Assembly (NCBI RefSeq): GCF_900176565.1
Contig: NZ_FXEH01000005.1
Span: 583,384 to 647,383, forward strand
Length of the DNA: 64,000 nucleotides
From: Thalassobacillus devorans
GTDB taxonomy: Bacteria > Bacillota > Bacilli > Bacillales > Halobacillaceae
Direction of reading: 5' to 3'
Shown here: piece by piece, positions 8,802 to 17,139 of the stretch
Layout of the letters: each line of letters opens with the position of its first letter
Numbering within the stretch: position 1 is the first letter of the stretch
Program-made: the position numbers and the translations under genes
Notes under the pieces: model-generated
Database searches by the model: none
What the model saw: only the letters and a program-made list of their open reading frames with translations
What the model was told of the DNA's origin: nothing

Positions 8802-9415
8802 TTCTTCGGAATCACCCCCTTCATGACGCGGCTGGCTTCACCAGGATCATCAGCGCCCGTGATGTAACCGCCTACAATAAAGACATCAGGATTAAGCTTT
8901 TCAAAATGTTGAACGGATTCCGGGGAGATCCCTCCTGCCGCAAAAACCATAAAATCATCCGATAAGCCATCGTATTGGTTTAAGGAATCCCCAGTTGTCT
9001 GACCTTGTGTGTCTTTACCGATATGAACGGATACTAGCTCTACTCCTAATTCCTTCAATCTGGCCAATCGCTCGGGTGGGACCTGCAATAAATCGACTAA
9101 AACCTTCTTATCCAATTCTTCTGCTACTTGAATGGAATCAAGAATGGTTTGATCATGGGCAAAACCCATTACTGTTGTAATATCGGCTCCCGCTTCCAGC
9201 GCCTGGCGGGTTTCATGTTTTCCTGCATCGCAGGTTTTCATATCTGAGACAATCCGCTTTTCGGGAAACCGCTTACGAAATTCACGAATAATATCCATCC
9301 CGTACTCCTTGATAACGCCGGTTCCAATCTCGATAAAATCGACATATTCATACGTCTCTTCTGTAATAGAAATACACTCACTTTTAGTCAAACGATCCAG
9401 AGCCACTTGAAGCAT
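8798..9415 (-). CDS. hxlA: 3-hexulose-6-phosphate synthase / 3-keto-L-gulonate-6-phosphate decarboxylase family protein
   Basis: A 205-residue barrel of the orotidine decarboxylase superfamily. It begins LQVALDR, followed by IEIGTGVI near 31, the catalytic SDMKTCDAG near 57, GADITTVMG near 75, VSVHIGKDTQG near 127 and AAGGISPES. The family contains two activities: HPS (formaldehyde plus ribulose 5-phosphate) and KGPDC (UlaD/SgbH). Pairing with a PHI-like gene favours the first, while the hexuronate operon would suit a decarboxylase, so the reaction is open. Translation is coupled to the gene at 8250-8801. Confidence 0.82.
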   Translation of the reverse strand: MLQVALDRLTKSECISITEETYEYVDFIEIGTGVIKEYGMDIIREFRKRFPEKRIVSDMKTCDAGKHETRQALEAGADITTVMGFAHDQTILDSIQVAEELDKKVLVDLLQVPPERLARLKELGVELVSVHIGKDTQGQTTGDSLNQYDGLSDDFMVFAAGGISPESVQHFEKLNPDVFIVGGYITGADDPGEASRVMKGVIPKK

Positions 9416-9425
9416 CTTTTGTCAC

Positions 9426-10376
9426 CTACCTTACAACAGAATCTTTTTCCCCGAGCCTTTCCAGGACGTCTTCATAATACGGGAGGCCTTCATTATCTCC
9501 ATACACGCCGACGACCATGGCTCCAATGGTATTGGCAAATTGCAGGATTCGTTTTGGCTCCCAGCCATTTAATAATCCACAAATCACTCCAGCATCAAAT
9601 CCATCTCCTGCACCGACAGTATCAGCTACTTTGTCTACTTTGACCGCTGGGGCTTCGATGGTTTCATCGCCGGTCCAGACTAATGAACCGCCTTCTCCAA
9701 GCTTGACGAACAAATGACTGATATTATACTGCTTCGCTCTTTCAATAAGTTCCGATACGTCACTTGTACCAAACAGCAATTCAGCCTCGTCCAGCCCAGT
9801 CAGTAAGTAATCAACGTAAGGCATCCATTTCAACAGCGTTTCCCGCGCCTGTTCTTTCGTCCAAAGCTTCAAGCGAATATTCGGATCCATGGAAATTTTC
9901 ACACCATGTTTATGGGCTAAGGTAACAGCCTGATCAATCACACGAATATTCTGATCACTAATCGCTGGGAAAACGCCTGTAATATGGAGCAGCTTCGCAT
10001 GTTTAAAGTAATCTTCATTCAAGGTCTCTGGAAGTAATGTCTCTGTTGGTGATTTATGGCGATAGTAAAACGTTTTTCCAGAGCCATCGGCCTGAATTTC
10101 TTTAAAATTCAAGGAAGTTGGGTAACCTTCTTCCAGCTTGACCTCGGATACATCAATGCCTTCTCCTCTGGCAAAGTTATATATGTATCGGCCAAATTCA
10201 TCTTTCCCTAGACGGCCAATCCATCCGGACTTAAGACCCAGCCGGGAACATCCAATTGCAACATTGAATTCAGCTCCCCCTACCTTCCTCTTAAAAGAAC
10301 CGGAAAACCGGAGGGGACCAGTAGAACTGGGATCAAATGTAATCATGGCATCCCCGATCGTTATGATATCGTTCAT
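9426..10376 (-). CDS. kdgK: 2-keto-3-deoxygluconate kinase (PfkB family)
   Basis: A 316-residue PfkB-family sugar kinase that phosphorylates 2-keto-3-deoxygluconate to KDPG, the substrate of Eda. Seen are the N-terminal glycine-rich GGAEFNVAIGCSRLG near 33, FYYRHKSPT near 103 (a substrate segment typical of KdgK), DPNIRLKLW near 169 and the ATP/anion-hole motif DTVGAGDGFDAG near 253 with its catalytic Asp. The start overlaps the kdgR stop (ATGA), which makes the regulator and kinase the first coupled pair of the operon. Confidence 0.92.
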   Translation of the reverse strand: MNDIITIGDAMITFDPSSTGPLRFSGSFKRKVGGAEFNVAIGCSRLGLKSGWIGRLGKDEFGRYIYNFARGEGIDVSEVKLEEGYPTSLNFKEIQADGSGKTFYYRHKSPTETLLPETLNEDYFKHAKLLHITGVFPAISDQNIRVIDQAVTLAHKHGVKISMDPNIRLKLWTKEQARETLLKWMPYVDYLLTGLDEAELLFGTSDVSELIERAKQYNISHLFVKLGEGGSLVWTGDETIEAPAVKVDKVADTVGAGDGFDAGVICGLLNGWEPKRILQFANTIGAMVVGVYGDNEGLPYYEDVLERLGEKDSVVR

Positions 10377-11401
10377 AATTGTGCACCTGCTTTCTCTGAT
10401 GATTTTCTAACAATAATAGAAGGAGCAAACCGATATATTTTAGGATCATTGCTCTTTTTGGAATCGAACTTATGAAGCAGTAATTCTACCGCCTTTTCCC
10501 CCATTTCAAAAGTTGGCTGCGCAATCGTCGTGAGAGGCGGGTTATGAATACTCGCGTAAGGCACTTCATCGATGGTGACTAAACCGACGTCCGTACCGAT
10601 TTTCATATTATGTTCTGACGCATATTTTAAGAATTCCATTAAGGTTAAGTCATTTCCTGAAACAATCGCCTGTGGCGGTTTTTCTAACTGAAAAAGTTCA
10701 GCTATCCCATCTTTCATAACCGAAAGATCCATGGATTTGATGTAATCTTCACGTAAAGGGAGCTCGAACCTTTCCATTGCACTCCGATACCCTTGAATAC
10801 GCTCTAACCGGGGTACAACCGCATTTTCCAGTGAAGTAGTTAATACCGCTATATCTTCATAACCATTGGTTAATAGATGTTCCACCGCCAGATGAATCGC
10901 TTTTTCATTATCCAGCATGACGGCATCGGCATTTAAATCACTTACATAGCGGTCGACGAAGACGATTGGAAAATTGGAGTCTGCCAATCTTTTATAGAGC
11001 TCCTGGTTTCCGCTGGTAGGAAATACAATCAAGCCATCCACCTGTCTGGCTAATAACGTTTCGATGTATTTCTTCTCTTTGGCCGGATCATCATCCGCAT
11101 TACAAATAATGGTTGAAAAATCATTTTCATTTAATTTATCTTCAATGGCACGTATCACCTGGGTAGAAAAGGAATGAAGAATGTTCGCCACAATCACTCC
11201 AATCGTAGCCGTGCTTTTTAGCTTTAAACTTCGTGCCACGTTGTTCGGTTGATAGTTTAGTTCTTTAATAGCTTTTTCAATTCTTTCTCGTGTTTCTTCT
11301 CTCATGTACTCAAATCGTTCATTTAAAAATTGAGATACCGTACTTTTCGATACTTGTGCATGTTTTGCTACATCACTGATCGTCGTTTTTTTGATAGGCA
11401 T
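10373..11401 (-). CDS. kdgR: LacI-family transcriptional regulator, KdgR-like
   Basis: A 342-residue LacI/GalR regulator. The N-terminal helix-turn-helix TISDVAKHAQVSKSTVSQFL (7-26) and hinge helix YQPNNVARSLK are clear, followed by a periplasmic-binding-protein-like sugar domain. It is the first gene of the operon that ends with eda, and it shares three operator-like boxes with its own promoter region, so it probably represses the whole operon and is released by a pathway intermediate such as KDG or KDPG. Start ATG lies 8 bases after AAAGGATG. Confidence 0.9.
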   Translation of the reverse strand: MPIKKTTISDVAKHAQVSKSTVSQFLNERFEYMREETRERIEKAIKELNYQPNNVARSLKLKSTATIGVIVANILHSFSTQVIRAIEDKLNENDFSTIICNADDDPAKEKKYIETLLARQVDGLIVFPTSGNQELYKRLADSNFPIVFVDRYVSDLNADAVMLDNEKAIHLAVEHLLTNGYEDIAVLTTSLENAVVPRLERIQGYRSAMERFELPLREDYIKSMDLSVMKDGIAELFQLEKPPQAIVSGNDLTLMEFLKYASEHNMKIGTDVGLVTIDEVPYASIHNPPLTTIAQPTFEMGEKAVELLLHKFDSKKSNDPKIYRFAPSIIVRKSSEKAGAQL

Positions 11402-11418
11402 TTAAGTCATCCTTTAAC

Positions 11419-11456
11419 AAAACCGTTTTACTAAATCGGTTTACTAAACCGGTTTA
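11419..11456 (-). promoter_or_regulatory. Cluster of three LacI-type operator boxes upstream of kdgR
   Basis: Three boxes follow one another: AAAACCGTTTTA (11419-11430, near palindrome), TAAATCGGTTTA (11432-11443, one mismatch) and TAAACCGGTTTA (11445-11456, perfect palindrome). The last two are 13 bp apart centre to centre. All contain the central CG typical of LacI-family sites. They lie between the -10-like TATAGT near 11464 and the kdgR start, so binding would block transcription. Confidence 0.75.
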
Positions 11457-11472
11457 ATGAAACTATAACATA

Positions 11473-11487
11473 ATGAAAACGCTTTTA
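11473..11487 (-). promoter_or_regulatory. CcpA cre-like site
   Basis: ATGAAAACGCTTTTA fits the catabolite-responsive element consensus WTGNNANCGNWNNCW with one mismatch. It lies just upstream of the operator cluster, over the presumed promoter of the hexuronate operon, so glucose repression through CcpA is likely. Confidence 0.6.
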
Positions 11488-11714
11488 AAATAGAAAAATT
11501 AAAATTTTCCCTAGGAGTAATATGTAAGTGCTTAAATTATTAAAATTATCACCTGTAATAATGTGTGGGGGAGATGTGAAGTAAAATATGAAGAAGAGAC
11601 TGACATAAGTATAAGAAATTATCATTTAAATTTATATCTCACCCTTATTTAACGCTTTAATCTATCATTTTTAAGAACGTCAAATTCAGATGTATAACTT
11701 GCGCTGGCCCAGAT

Positions 11715-11755
11715 AAAAACAAGGAACACTTCCATAAAGAAGGTTCCTTGTTTTT
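11715..11755. terminator. Bidirectional terminator after the second TRAP operon
   Basis: The stem CAAGGAAC...GTTCCTTG is flanked by AAAAA on the left and TTTTT on the right, so it can work in both directions. On the minus strand it follows the dctP stop at 11766 by about 10 bases. Apart from this, 11488-11714 shows no gene. Confidence 0.85.
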
Positions 11756-11765
11756 AAGGTAAATG

Positions 11766-12788
11766 CTATTTTGCTTCTTTTATTTTTTTAATGTAAGATT
11801 CGTATTCTGGATACTCTTCATATACAGATTCCACAGCTTCTCTAAAACCAGAAACATCAGGATTTGTGAAGGTTACTCCTTGTTCCTCAAGTATTGACTT
11901 TTGTTCCGCCCATTCTTCTTCTGCAAGTTCAAATTCATATTCTTGTGCTTCTTCGGAAGCTCTTTGAATTGCATCTTGAACATCTTCTGGGAAGCCTTGA
12001 TATTTTTCTTCAGAAATTAATACCCAAACTGGAGAGAATTGATGGTTTGTCAAAGCAACATGATCATTAACTTCATAAATATTTCTGGCATTAATAATCG
12101 ACATAGGGTTCTCCTGGCCCTCAATTACACCTTGCTGTAATGCTGAGAACACTTCATTCATTGGCATTGGGACAGGTGTAGCCCCCATTGCTTCCCATGA
12201 TTTTGTTACAACATTACTTCCTGCGACTCTAATTTTAAGCCCTTTTACATCATCAACTGATTCAATTGGATTGTTTGTGGTTAACTGTCTACCATCACGT
12301 AGGTAAGACATTAATACACGCATTCCAGCTTTTTCTTTTACTAACTCTTTTAATTCTTGTCCTACTTCTCCCTCGTCAACTGTCCGAAGATGTTCCACAC
12401 TATCAAATAAAAACAGGAAATTATAAACCCCTATTTCTGGAACCCACTGGGTTAATGGTTCGAATACATAGGTCATATCAACAGTGCCAAGTTCGATACT
12501 TTCCAAGACTTGTTCTTGAGAGCCTAATTGTCCCGAATCATAAATTTTAATATCTAATTTACCGTCGGCATATTCTTCAGCTAACTCTGCAAATTTCTCA
12601 ATACCTAACGTCCAACTAAGACCTTTTTCTCCGTTGTGAGCAATTACTAATTCATGTGTGTCACTCGAACCGTTTCCATCATTGTTATTCGTTTCCCCAT
12701 TAGCCGCCTCATCTTCTCCACATCCTGCCAATAATAAAAATGCAGATAGAAAAAATAATGGTAAAACGTTCTTAAAATTAATTTTCAT
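11766..12788 (-). CDS. dctP: TRAP transporter substrate-binding lipoprotein (DctP), ribosyl operon
   Basis: A 340-residue solute receptor. The start is MKINF, 6 bases after AGGAGGGG. A longer reading would place the ribosome binding site inside the gene. The signal peptide ends in the lipobox LLAGC near 22 and is followed by an acidic, Asn-rich linker. The mature part has LGSQEQVLESIELGTVDM near 97, the substrate arginine in GLKIRVAGSN near 182 and VFSALQQGVIEGQENP near 208. The conserved arginine implies a carboxylate on the ligand. It is the last gene of the operon, the reverse of the order in the first TRAP system. Confidence 0.92.
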   Translation of the reverse strand: MKINFKNVLPLFFLSAFLLLAGCGEDEAANGETNNNDGNGSSDTHELVIAHNGEKGLSWTLGIEKFAELAEEYADGKLDIKIYDSGQLGSQEQVLESIELGTVDMTYVFEPLTQWVPEIGVYNFLFLFDSVEHLRTVDEGEVGQELKELVKEKAGMRVLMSYLRDGRQLTTNNPIESVDDVKGLKIRVAGSNVVTKSWEAMGATPVPMPMNEVFSALQQGVIEGQENPMSIINARNIYEVNDHVALTNHQFSPVWVLISEEKYQGFPEDVQDAIQRASEEAQEYEFELAEEEWAEQKSILEEQGVTFTNPDVSGFREAVESVYEEYPEYESYIKKIKEAK

Positions 12789-12807
12789 TTCTTCCCCTCC
12801 TAAAAGT

Positions 12808-14085
12808 TTATTTACCATAAATCAAATCTGGTAAAAATAACGAAACGGCTGGAATAAATGCTACAAGTAACAATACCACCACACAAGCTACCAAAAATGG
12901 AATAGTCTGAATCGCAATAGCTCCAACAGACCTTTTACTTACACTCGATATAATAAATAACGCTGGTCCAATTGGCGGAGTGATCGTACCTAGCATAGTT
13001 GCAAGTACAATCATGACAACCATTTGGTAGGGATCCATGTTTAAAAATGGCGCAATCGGAACGAGGATAGGAACAGCAATCAATAGAGTAGCCATTCCTG
13101 CTATAAAAGCTCCTAATGCAAGTAGTATCAAATTAATTATGATCAAAAATAGGTACTTAGACATCTCCATGTCAGTAACATATTGAATTAGGTTTTGTGG
13201 AATTTGTTCATACATTAAAATCCACCCAAATAATATAGCCACCGCTGCGATTAAGAGTACTTCGGCACTAACGATGATAGATTGATAAGCACATTCTCTG
13301 ACTTTTCTTAAAGTAAGATCCTTATGGATTACACCTAATACCATCGCTGCCAAAACTGCAACTGCTGCGCCTTCTGTAGGAGTAAATAAGCCGAATACAA
13401 TTCCTCCAATAACTATTGCTGGTAGCACAAGGTCAAGAATAGAGTTTGTAAAACTTTGCATAATGGTTTTGTAAGAAGCACGCTCAAACTTAGGATGGTC
13501 CCGTTTTTTCGCGATAATTGCCACTACAACCATCATCGCTAACCCTAGCAAAATCCCCGGTACAATTCCGCCAATAAAGAGTTGGGTGACAGATAATCCA
13601 GCCATGGCACCAGCCACAACCATTGGAATACTTGGTGGGATAATAGGGCCCACTACGGAAGATGACGCTGATACAGCAGCAGCATAGTCTGTTTCATAAC
13701 CTTCATCTTTCATCGCTTTTATCATAACTGTTCCAACACTTGAGGTATCAGCGACAGCAGAGCCGGATACTCCTGCAAAAATCATACTTGTTAAGACATT
13801 TACATGTGCAAGCCCCCCTCTAATATGACCAATTAAGTTTCTAGCAAACTTCAATAAACGGCCAGTCATTCCACTTGCATTCATAAGTTGTGCTGCAAAA
13901 ATGAATAAAGGAACTGCCAATAGTACAAAATCTGTAAGGTAGTTCACCATAACTTGTGAGACTACAGCTAATGAAACATCGTTAATTAATAAATAGAATA
14001 GACATGCAATCCCAATAGAAAAGATGATAGGGAAACCCAGGATTAGCATTAATAAAAATCCAGATACCAACAAAGCCACACTCAT
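12808..14085 (-). CDS. dctM: TRAP transporter large membrane subunit (DctM), ribosyl operon
   Basis: A 425-residue polytopic membrane protein with the DctM segments GFPIIFSIG near 17, SSVGTVMIKAMKDEGYE near 115, SSSVVGPIIPPSIPM near 141, FTPTEGAAVAVLAA near 234 and TITPPIGPALF near 369. It overlaps the DctQ gene by four bases. It forms the transport channel together with 14082-14561 and receives substrate from 11766-12788. It is clearly diverged from the first DctM, so the two systems are separate acquisitions rather than a recent duplication. Confidence 0.92.
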   Translation of the reverse strand: MSVALLVSGFLLMLILGFPIIFSIGIACLFYLLINDVSLAVVSQVMVNYLTDFVLLAVPLFIFAAQLMNASGMTGRLLKFARNLIGHIRGGLAHVNVLTSMIFAGVSGSAVADTSSVGTVMIKAMKDEGYETDYAAAVSASSSVVGPIIPPSIPMVVAGAMAGLSVTQLFIGGIVPGILLGLAMMVVVAIIAKKRDHPKFERASYKTIMQSFTNSILDLVLPAIVIGGIVFGLFTPTEGAAVAVLAAMVLGVIHKDLTLRKVRECAYQSIIVSAEVLLIAAVAILFGWILMYEQIPQNLIQYVTDMEMSKYLFLIIINLILLALGAFIAGMATLLIAVPILVPIAPFLNMDPYQMVVMIVLATMLGTITPPIGPALFIISSVSKRSVGAIAIQTIPFLVACVVVLLLVAFIPAVSLFLPDLIYGK

Positions 14086-14561
14086 TTGATTTCCCCCTCC
14101 TTCTTCTCAAACAAGGGAGCTAATAAATAAAGTGTCATCGAGAAGAAAATCAATATGCCTATTACAGTTAGTGCACTATATATATAGCTCATGGGTAAGT
14201 TTAGGGCAGGTGTGTAAATAGTGGAACCCCGTTTTACCAGTGCCAGGGACCCATAGGCTAATGTTATAGAAAACCATGCCGATAAAACGAAGATAATTAT
14301 TTTCAAAGTTTTTTTAGCTTTTCCATGAAGCCGATCAATCACCATCCTTAATCCAATTGGTTCTCGATCCAGTATTAGCAACCCAGCACCAAATGCAATT
14401 ATCCACACTAACAAATAGCTTCCCACTTCCGTTGTCCAAGAAGGCACCTTTGGCAAGAAGGTCCGTGCGAAAATTTGCAAAATCACATTTCCAAATAATA
14501 ATAATAGAAAGCTTGTTGCCAAGAACTCTAATATTATTTTGTAGTATTTGCTGACTTTCAA
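14082..14561 (-). CDS. dctQ: TRAP transporter small membrane subunit (DctQ), ribosyl operon
   Basis: A 159-residue protein with four hydrophobic segments and the DctQ pattern PSWTTEVGSYLLVWIIAFGA near 39 followed by REPIGLRMV near 66. The start is TTG, placed 7 bases after a run of G residues (GGGGGGGATC). It lies about 36 bases after the ADP-ribosylglycohydrolase-like gene and overlaps dctM, so it is the first of the three transporter genes. Confidence 0.88.
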   Translation of the reverse strand: MKVSKYYKIILEFLATSFLLLLFGNVILQIFARTFLPKVPSWTTEVGSYLLVWIIAFGAGLLILDREPIGLRMVIDRLHGKAKKTLKIIIFVLSAWFSITLAYGSLALVKRGSTIYTPALNLPMSYIYSALTVIGILIFFSMTLYLLAPLFEKKEGEIK

Positions 14562-14597
14562 TTGATCCCCCCCTTATCCCTATTAGGAGTGCAATTA

Positions 14598-15701
14598 TTA
14601 ATTGTTTAGTTGATTTGAAAACAAATCAACTTGCATTTTTTTATTTTTAAGACTTGTATCTAATGCTTTATAAAGACCATCTGCGGTTTCATCAATTGTT
14701 CTTGTACAAACAGTAACATTTCGATTATACGCTGTTGCCTTATCTACTTGTTCAATCCATCCTTGTGGAAGCCCCTCTGCCCCAGAAAGCGCACCCGCCA
14801 TACCAGCTGCAATAGCAGCAGTACAGTCTGTATCTCTTCCAAAGTTAACTGCTTCTATTATGGATGCCTTTAAATCAGCATTAGTTTTAATGAAGATTGC
14901 TAACCCTCGTGATACAACTTCCTCACCTGAACTTTTTCTCTCACCATATTTGTAAATGAAATATTCATTAATCTTTTTTCTCATGTCCTTTATATCTTCA
15001 TAACCATATGCAAAATCAAAAACGGTTTCGAATTCTTCTTTAACAAAATTATCAAGACGACTAAGCACTTCATTAATTACGGATTCTACAGTGGCGTTTG
15101 GTTTCAATGCCTCCGCAATGCCTGCAGCATACGCAGCAGCTGTTTGCATCCCTGTTCCATTAATCTGGTGATAGATACCCCCTATGTTGTATACATCATC
15201 TTCTGCTTGAGTAGGATTTCCTGCATTAATTAAACCAATTGGGTGACAACCTCTTGCAAAGGTCACAATTTCTGGCCATTGACTGAATAAACCAATATAA
15301 CTTGGCGGCATCCCGGCGTTCAACATGTCGAAGAATTGCTTATCACTCCAGTGAAGTGCATATCCAAATTTATCTTCTGTGATATTTCGCTGCCAGCTCC
15401 GTGCTAAATCATGGATATTAATTCTTTCTTGTCTCTCGATAATGGCATCAGCAATAAGCTTCTGCCTCTCAATTCCATCTTCAGTGGAACCCTCCATATA
15501 AGTAAATTGTTTCTTACGAGTTTCCGGACCATGTGGCCACCGGAATTTTTTAGCATTTTGTTCTACAGATCTCAACTCTTCAATTCGCCCATATTTTCTA
15601 TCAATATCGTCAATTGGCATGTGTTCTGTAGGCATTGCCATAGAAGATCCGATTCGTGATCCTGCAATACATCCCTTGATTTTTGAATGTAGAGTAGCCA
15701 T
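14598..15701 (-). CDS. ADP-ribosylglycohydrolase-family protein
   Basis: A 367-residue protein of the ADP-ribosyl-glycohydrolase fold, an all-alpha, metal-dependent N-glycosidase. Seen are the N-terminal IKGCIAGSRIGSSMAMPTE segment, a first metal-site motif STEDGIERQ near 71, and the C-terminal NFGRDTDCTAAIAAGMAGAL near 285 with the paired Asp ligands. The family removes ribosyl groups from proteins or small molecules. Here it is cotranscribed with ribokinase, ribose-5-phosphate isomerase B and a TRAP transporter, so it probably frees ribose from an imported N-riboside. No secretion signal is present. The start MATL is chosen because GGGGGAG lies 8 bases before it; a GTG three codons earlier touches that site. 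Confidence 0.85.
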   Translation of the reverse strand: MATLHSKIKGCIAGSRIGSSMAMPTEHMPIDDIDRKYGRIEELRSVEQNAKKFRWPHGPETRKKQFTYMEGSTEDGIERQKLIADAIIERQERINIHDLARSWQRNITEDKFGYALHWSDKQFFDMLNAGMPPSYIGLFSQWPEIVTFARGCHPIGLINAGNPTQAEDDVYNIGGIYHQINGTGMQTAAAYAAGIAEALKPNATVESVINEVLSRLDNFVKEEFETVFDFAYGYEDIKDMRKKINEYFIYKYGERKSSGEEVVSRGLAIFIKTNADLKASIIEAVNFGRDTDCTAAIAAGMAGALSGAEGLPQGWIEQVDKATAYNRNVTVCTRTIDETADGLYKALDTSLKNKKMQVDLFSNQLNN

Positions 15702-15720
15702 TTTATACACTCCCCCTATA

Positions 15721-16167
15721 TTAATTTCTACGATCCATTTGAGCTAGCTTTTCTACTCTTCTTCGAAAATGTTCCTCTGTGCTAAACTCTGCTGAAAGAT
15801 AGGAATCTATTAATTCTTTAGCCAAAACATCGCCTACAATTTGTGCACCTAAACACATTACGTTAACATTGTCGTGCTCTACACACTGATGAGAAGAATA
15901 AATATCATGGCACACCGCCGCGCGGATACCTGGAATCTTATTGGAAGCAATGGCAGCTCCTACGCCCGTGCCACAAACCATAATACCTCGTTCAGCTTCT
16001 CCGTTATTTAAGGATTGACATAAACTTTGAGCGATATCTGGAAAGTCAACTGGGTTAGGGTCGTAGCTGCCATAGTCTTTGACCGTATGTCCTTCAGATT
16101 CTAAATATTTAATAACCTCTACCTTTAACGGGTATCCGGCATGATCTCCTCCGATTGCAATAATCAT
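15721..16167 (-). CDS. rpiB: Ribose-5-phosphate isomerase B family protein
   Basis: A 148-residue RpiB/LacAB-fold isomerase that interconverts ribose 5-phosphate and ribulose 5-phosphate. Conserved elements are IAIGGDHAG (His9 region), the catalytic Cys65 in MVCGTGVG, and the later DIYSSHQCVEHDNVNVMCLG with several His. It lies one base after the ribokinase stop and completes the route from ribose to the pentose phosphate pathway. Relatives act on allose 6-phosphate or galactose 6-phosphate; the ribokinase neighbour favours ribose. Confidence 0.92.
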   Translation of the reverse strand: MIIAIGGDHAGYPLKVEVIKYLESEGHTVKDYGSYDPNPVDFPDIAQSLCQSLNNGEAERGIMVCGTGVGAAIASNKIPGIRAAVCHDIYSSHQCVEHDNVNVMCLGAQIVGDVLAKELIDSYLSAEFSTEEHFRRRVEKLAQMDRRN

Positions 16168-16168
16168 T

Positions 16169-17113
16169 TTATCCCTCCATTATTTTATAGGATTTATTTT
16201 CAATCGAATTTAACTCTTCTAAACTAGGGATTGACTTTTGAGCGCCATATTTTGTAACTGTCATTGCCGCTACTTCATTTGCAAAAATAGCCGCTTCTTT
16301 CAAAGAAACTTGATCCACAAGTTTCTTTGCTAACGCCCCCGCAAAAGCATCTCCGGCTGATGTCGTATCTTTGACCTCAACTATATGTCCTTCGATATGG
16401 AAATAGGTTAGATCCGAATTAACAACAACTACTCCTTCTTTACCTAATTTCGCAAAAACGTTTTTAACCCCTTTATTGATAAGCTGTTTTGAAGCTTCTA
16501 TCGCTGAATCTAAATCAATAACTTCAACATCTGTTAACTTTGTCAATTCCGTTTCATTTGGAGTTATGAAATCTATTTTTTCTAGTAAATCCGAAGGCAA
16601 CTTTTGTGCCGGTGCTGGATCGAGAAGTACAGGGATTTGATTATCAAAAGCGATTTGAATAGCTTCTTTTACCGCTTCTAAAGGAACCTCTAATTGAATT
16701 ACTAGTAGTTTTGCGTTTTGTATATATTCTTTATTTTGTTGTATGTAGCTTTTGTTTACAGCACCATTAGCACCAGTGCCTAGAATAATATTATTTTCCC
16801 CCGTCTTATCTAAGGTGATGATAGCAACGCCACTTGTGGCATCAGCAGCAGTATGAATTGATTCCGTATTAACCTTCGCTTGCTCTAAGTTTGCCATTAG
16901 GGTTTTACCAAAGTCGTCATTTCCAACTATTCCGATAAGGAGCGCTTCCCCTCCCAACTTTGCTGCGGCATATGCTTGATTTGCACCTTTCCCACCACAA
17001 CTATAAAAAACCTTTTCAGCGTGAATGGTTTCTCCAATTTTCGGTCTATTATCTACTTTAATTACAATATCCATGTTTAAGCTTCCTACCACTACGATTT
17101 CTGAATAATACAT
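16169..17113 (-). CDS. rbsK: Ribokinase
   Basis: A 314-residue PfkB kinase converting ribose to ribose 5-phosphate. It has the ribokinase opening VVVGSLNMDIV, GGKGANQAYAAAKLG near 41, LDPAPAQ near 185 and the ATP-site motif DTTSAGDAFAGALA near 247 with catalytic Asp. The ATG at 17113 is preferred because a purine-rich AGGGGGGAAGGG lies just upstream. The upstream ATG at 17131 would place that ribosome binding site within the coding region. The first enzyme gene after the regulator. Confidence 0.93.
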   Translation of the reverse strand: MYYSEIVVVGSLNMDIVIKVDNRPKIGETIHAEKVFYSCGGKGANQAYAAAKLGGEALLIGIVGNDDFGKTLMANLEQAKVNTESIHTAADATSGVAIITLDKTGENNIILGTGANGAVNKSYIQQNKEYIQNAKLLVIQLEVPLEAVKEAIQIAFDNQIPVLLDPAPAQKLPSDLLEKIDFITPNETELTKLTDVEVIDLDSAIEASKQLINKGVKNVFAKLGKEGVVVVNSDLTYFHIEGHIVEVKDTTSAGDAFAGALAKKLVDQVSLKEAAIFANEVAAMTVTKYGAQKSIPSLEELNSIENKSYKIMEG

Positions 17114-17139
17114 CACCCTTCCCCCCTCCATTTAATTTT

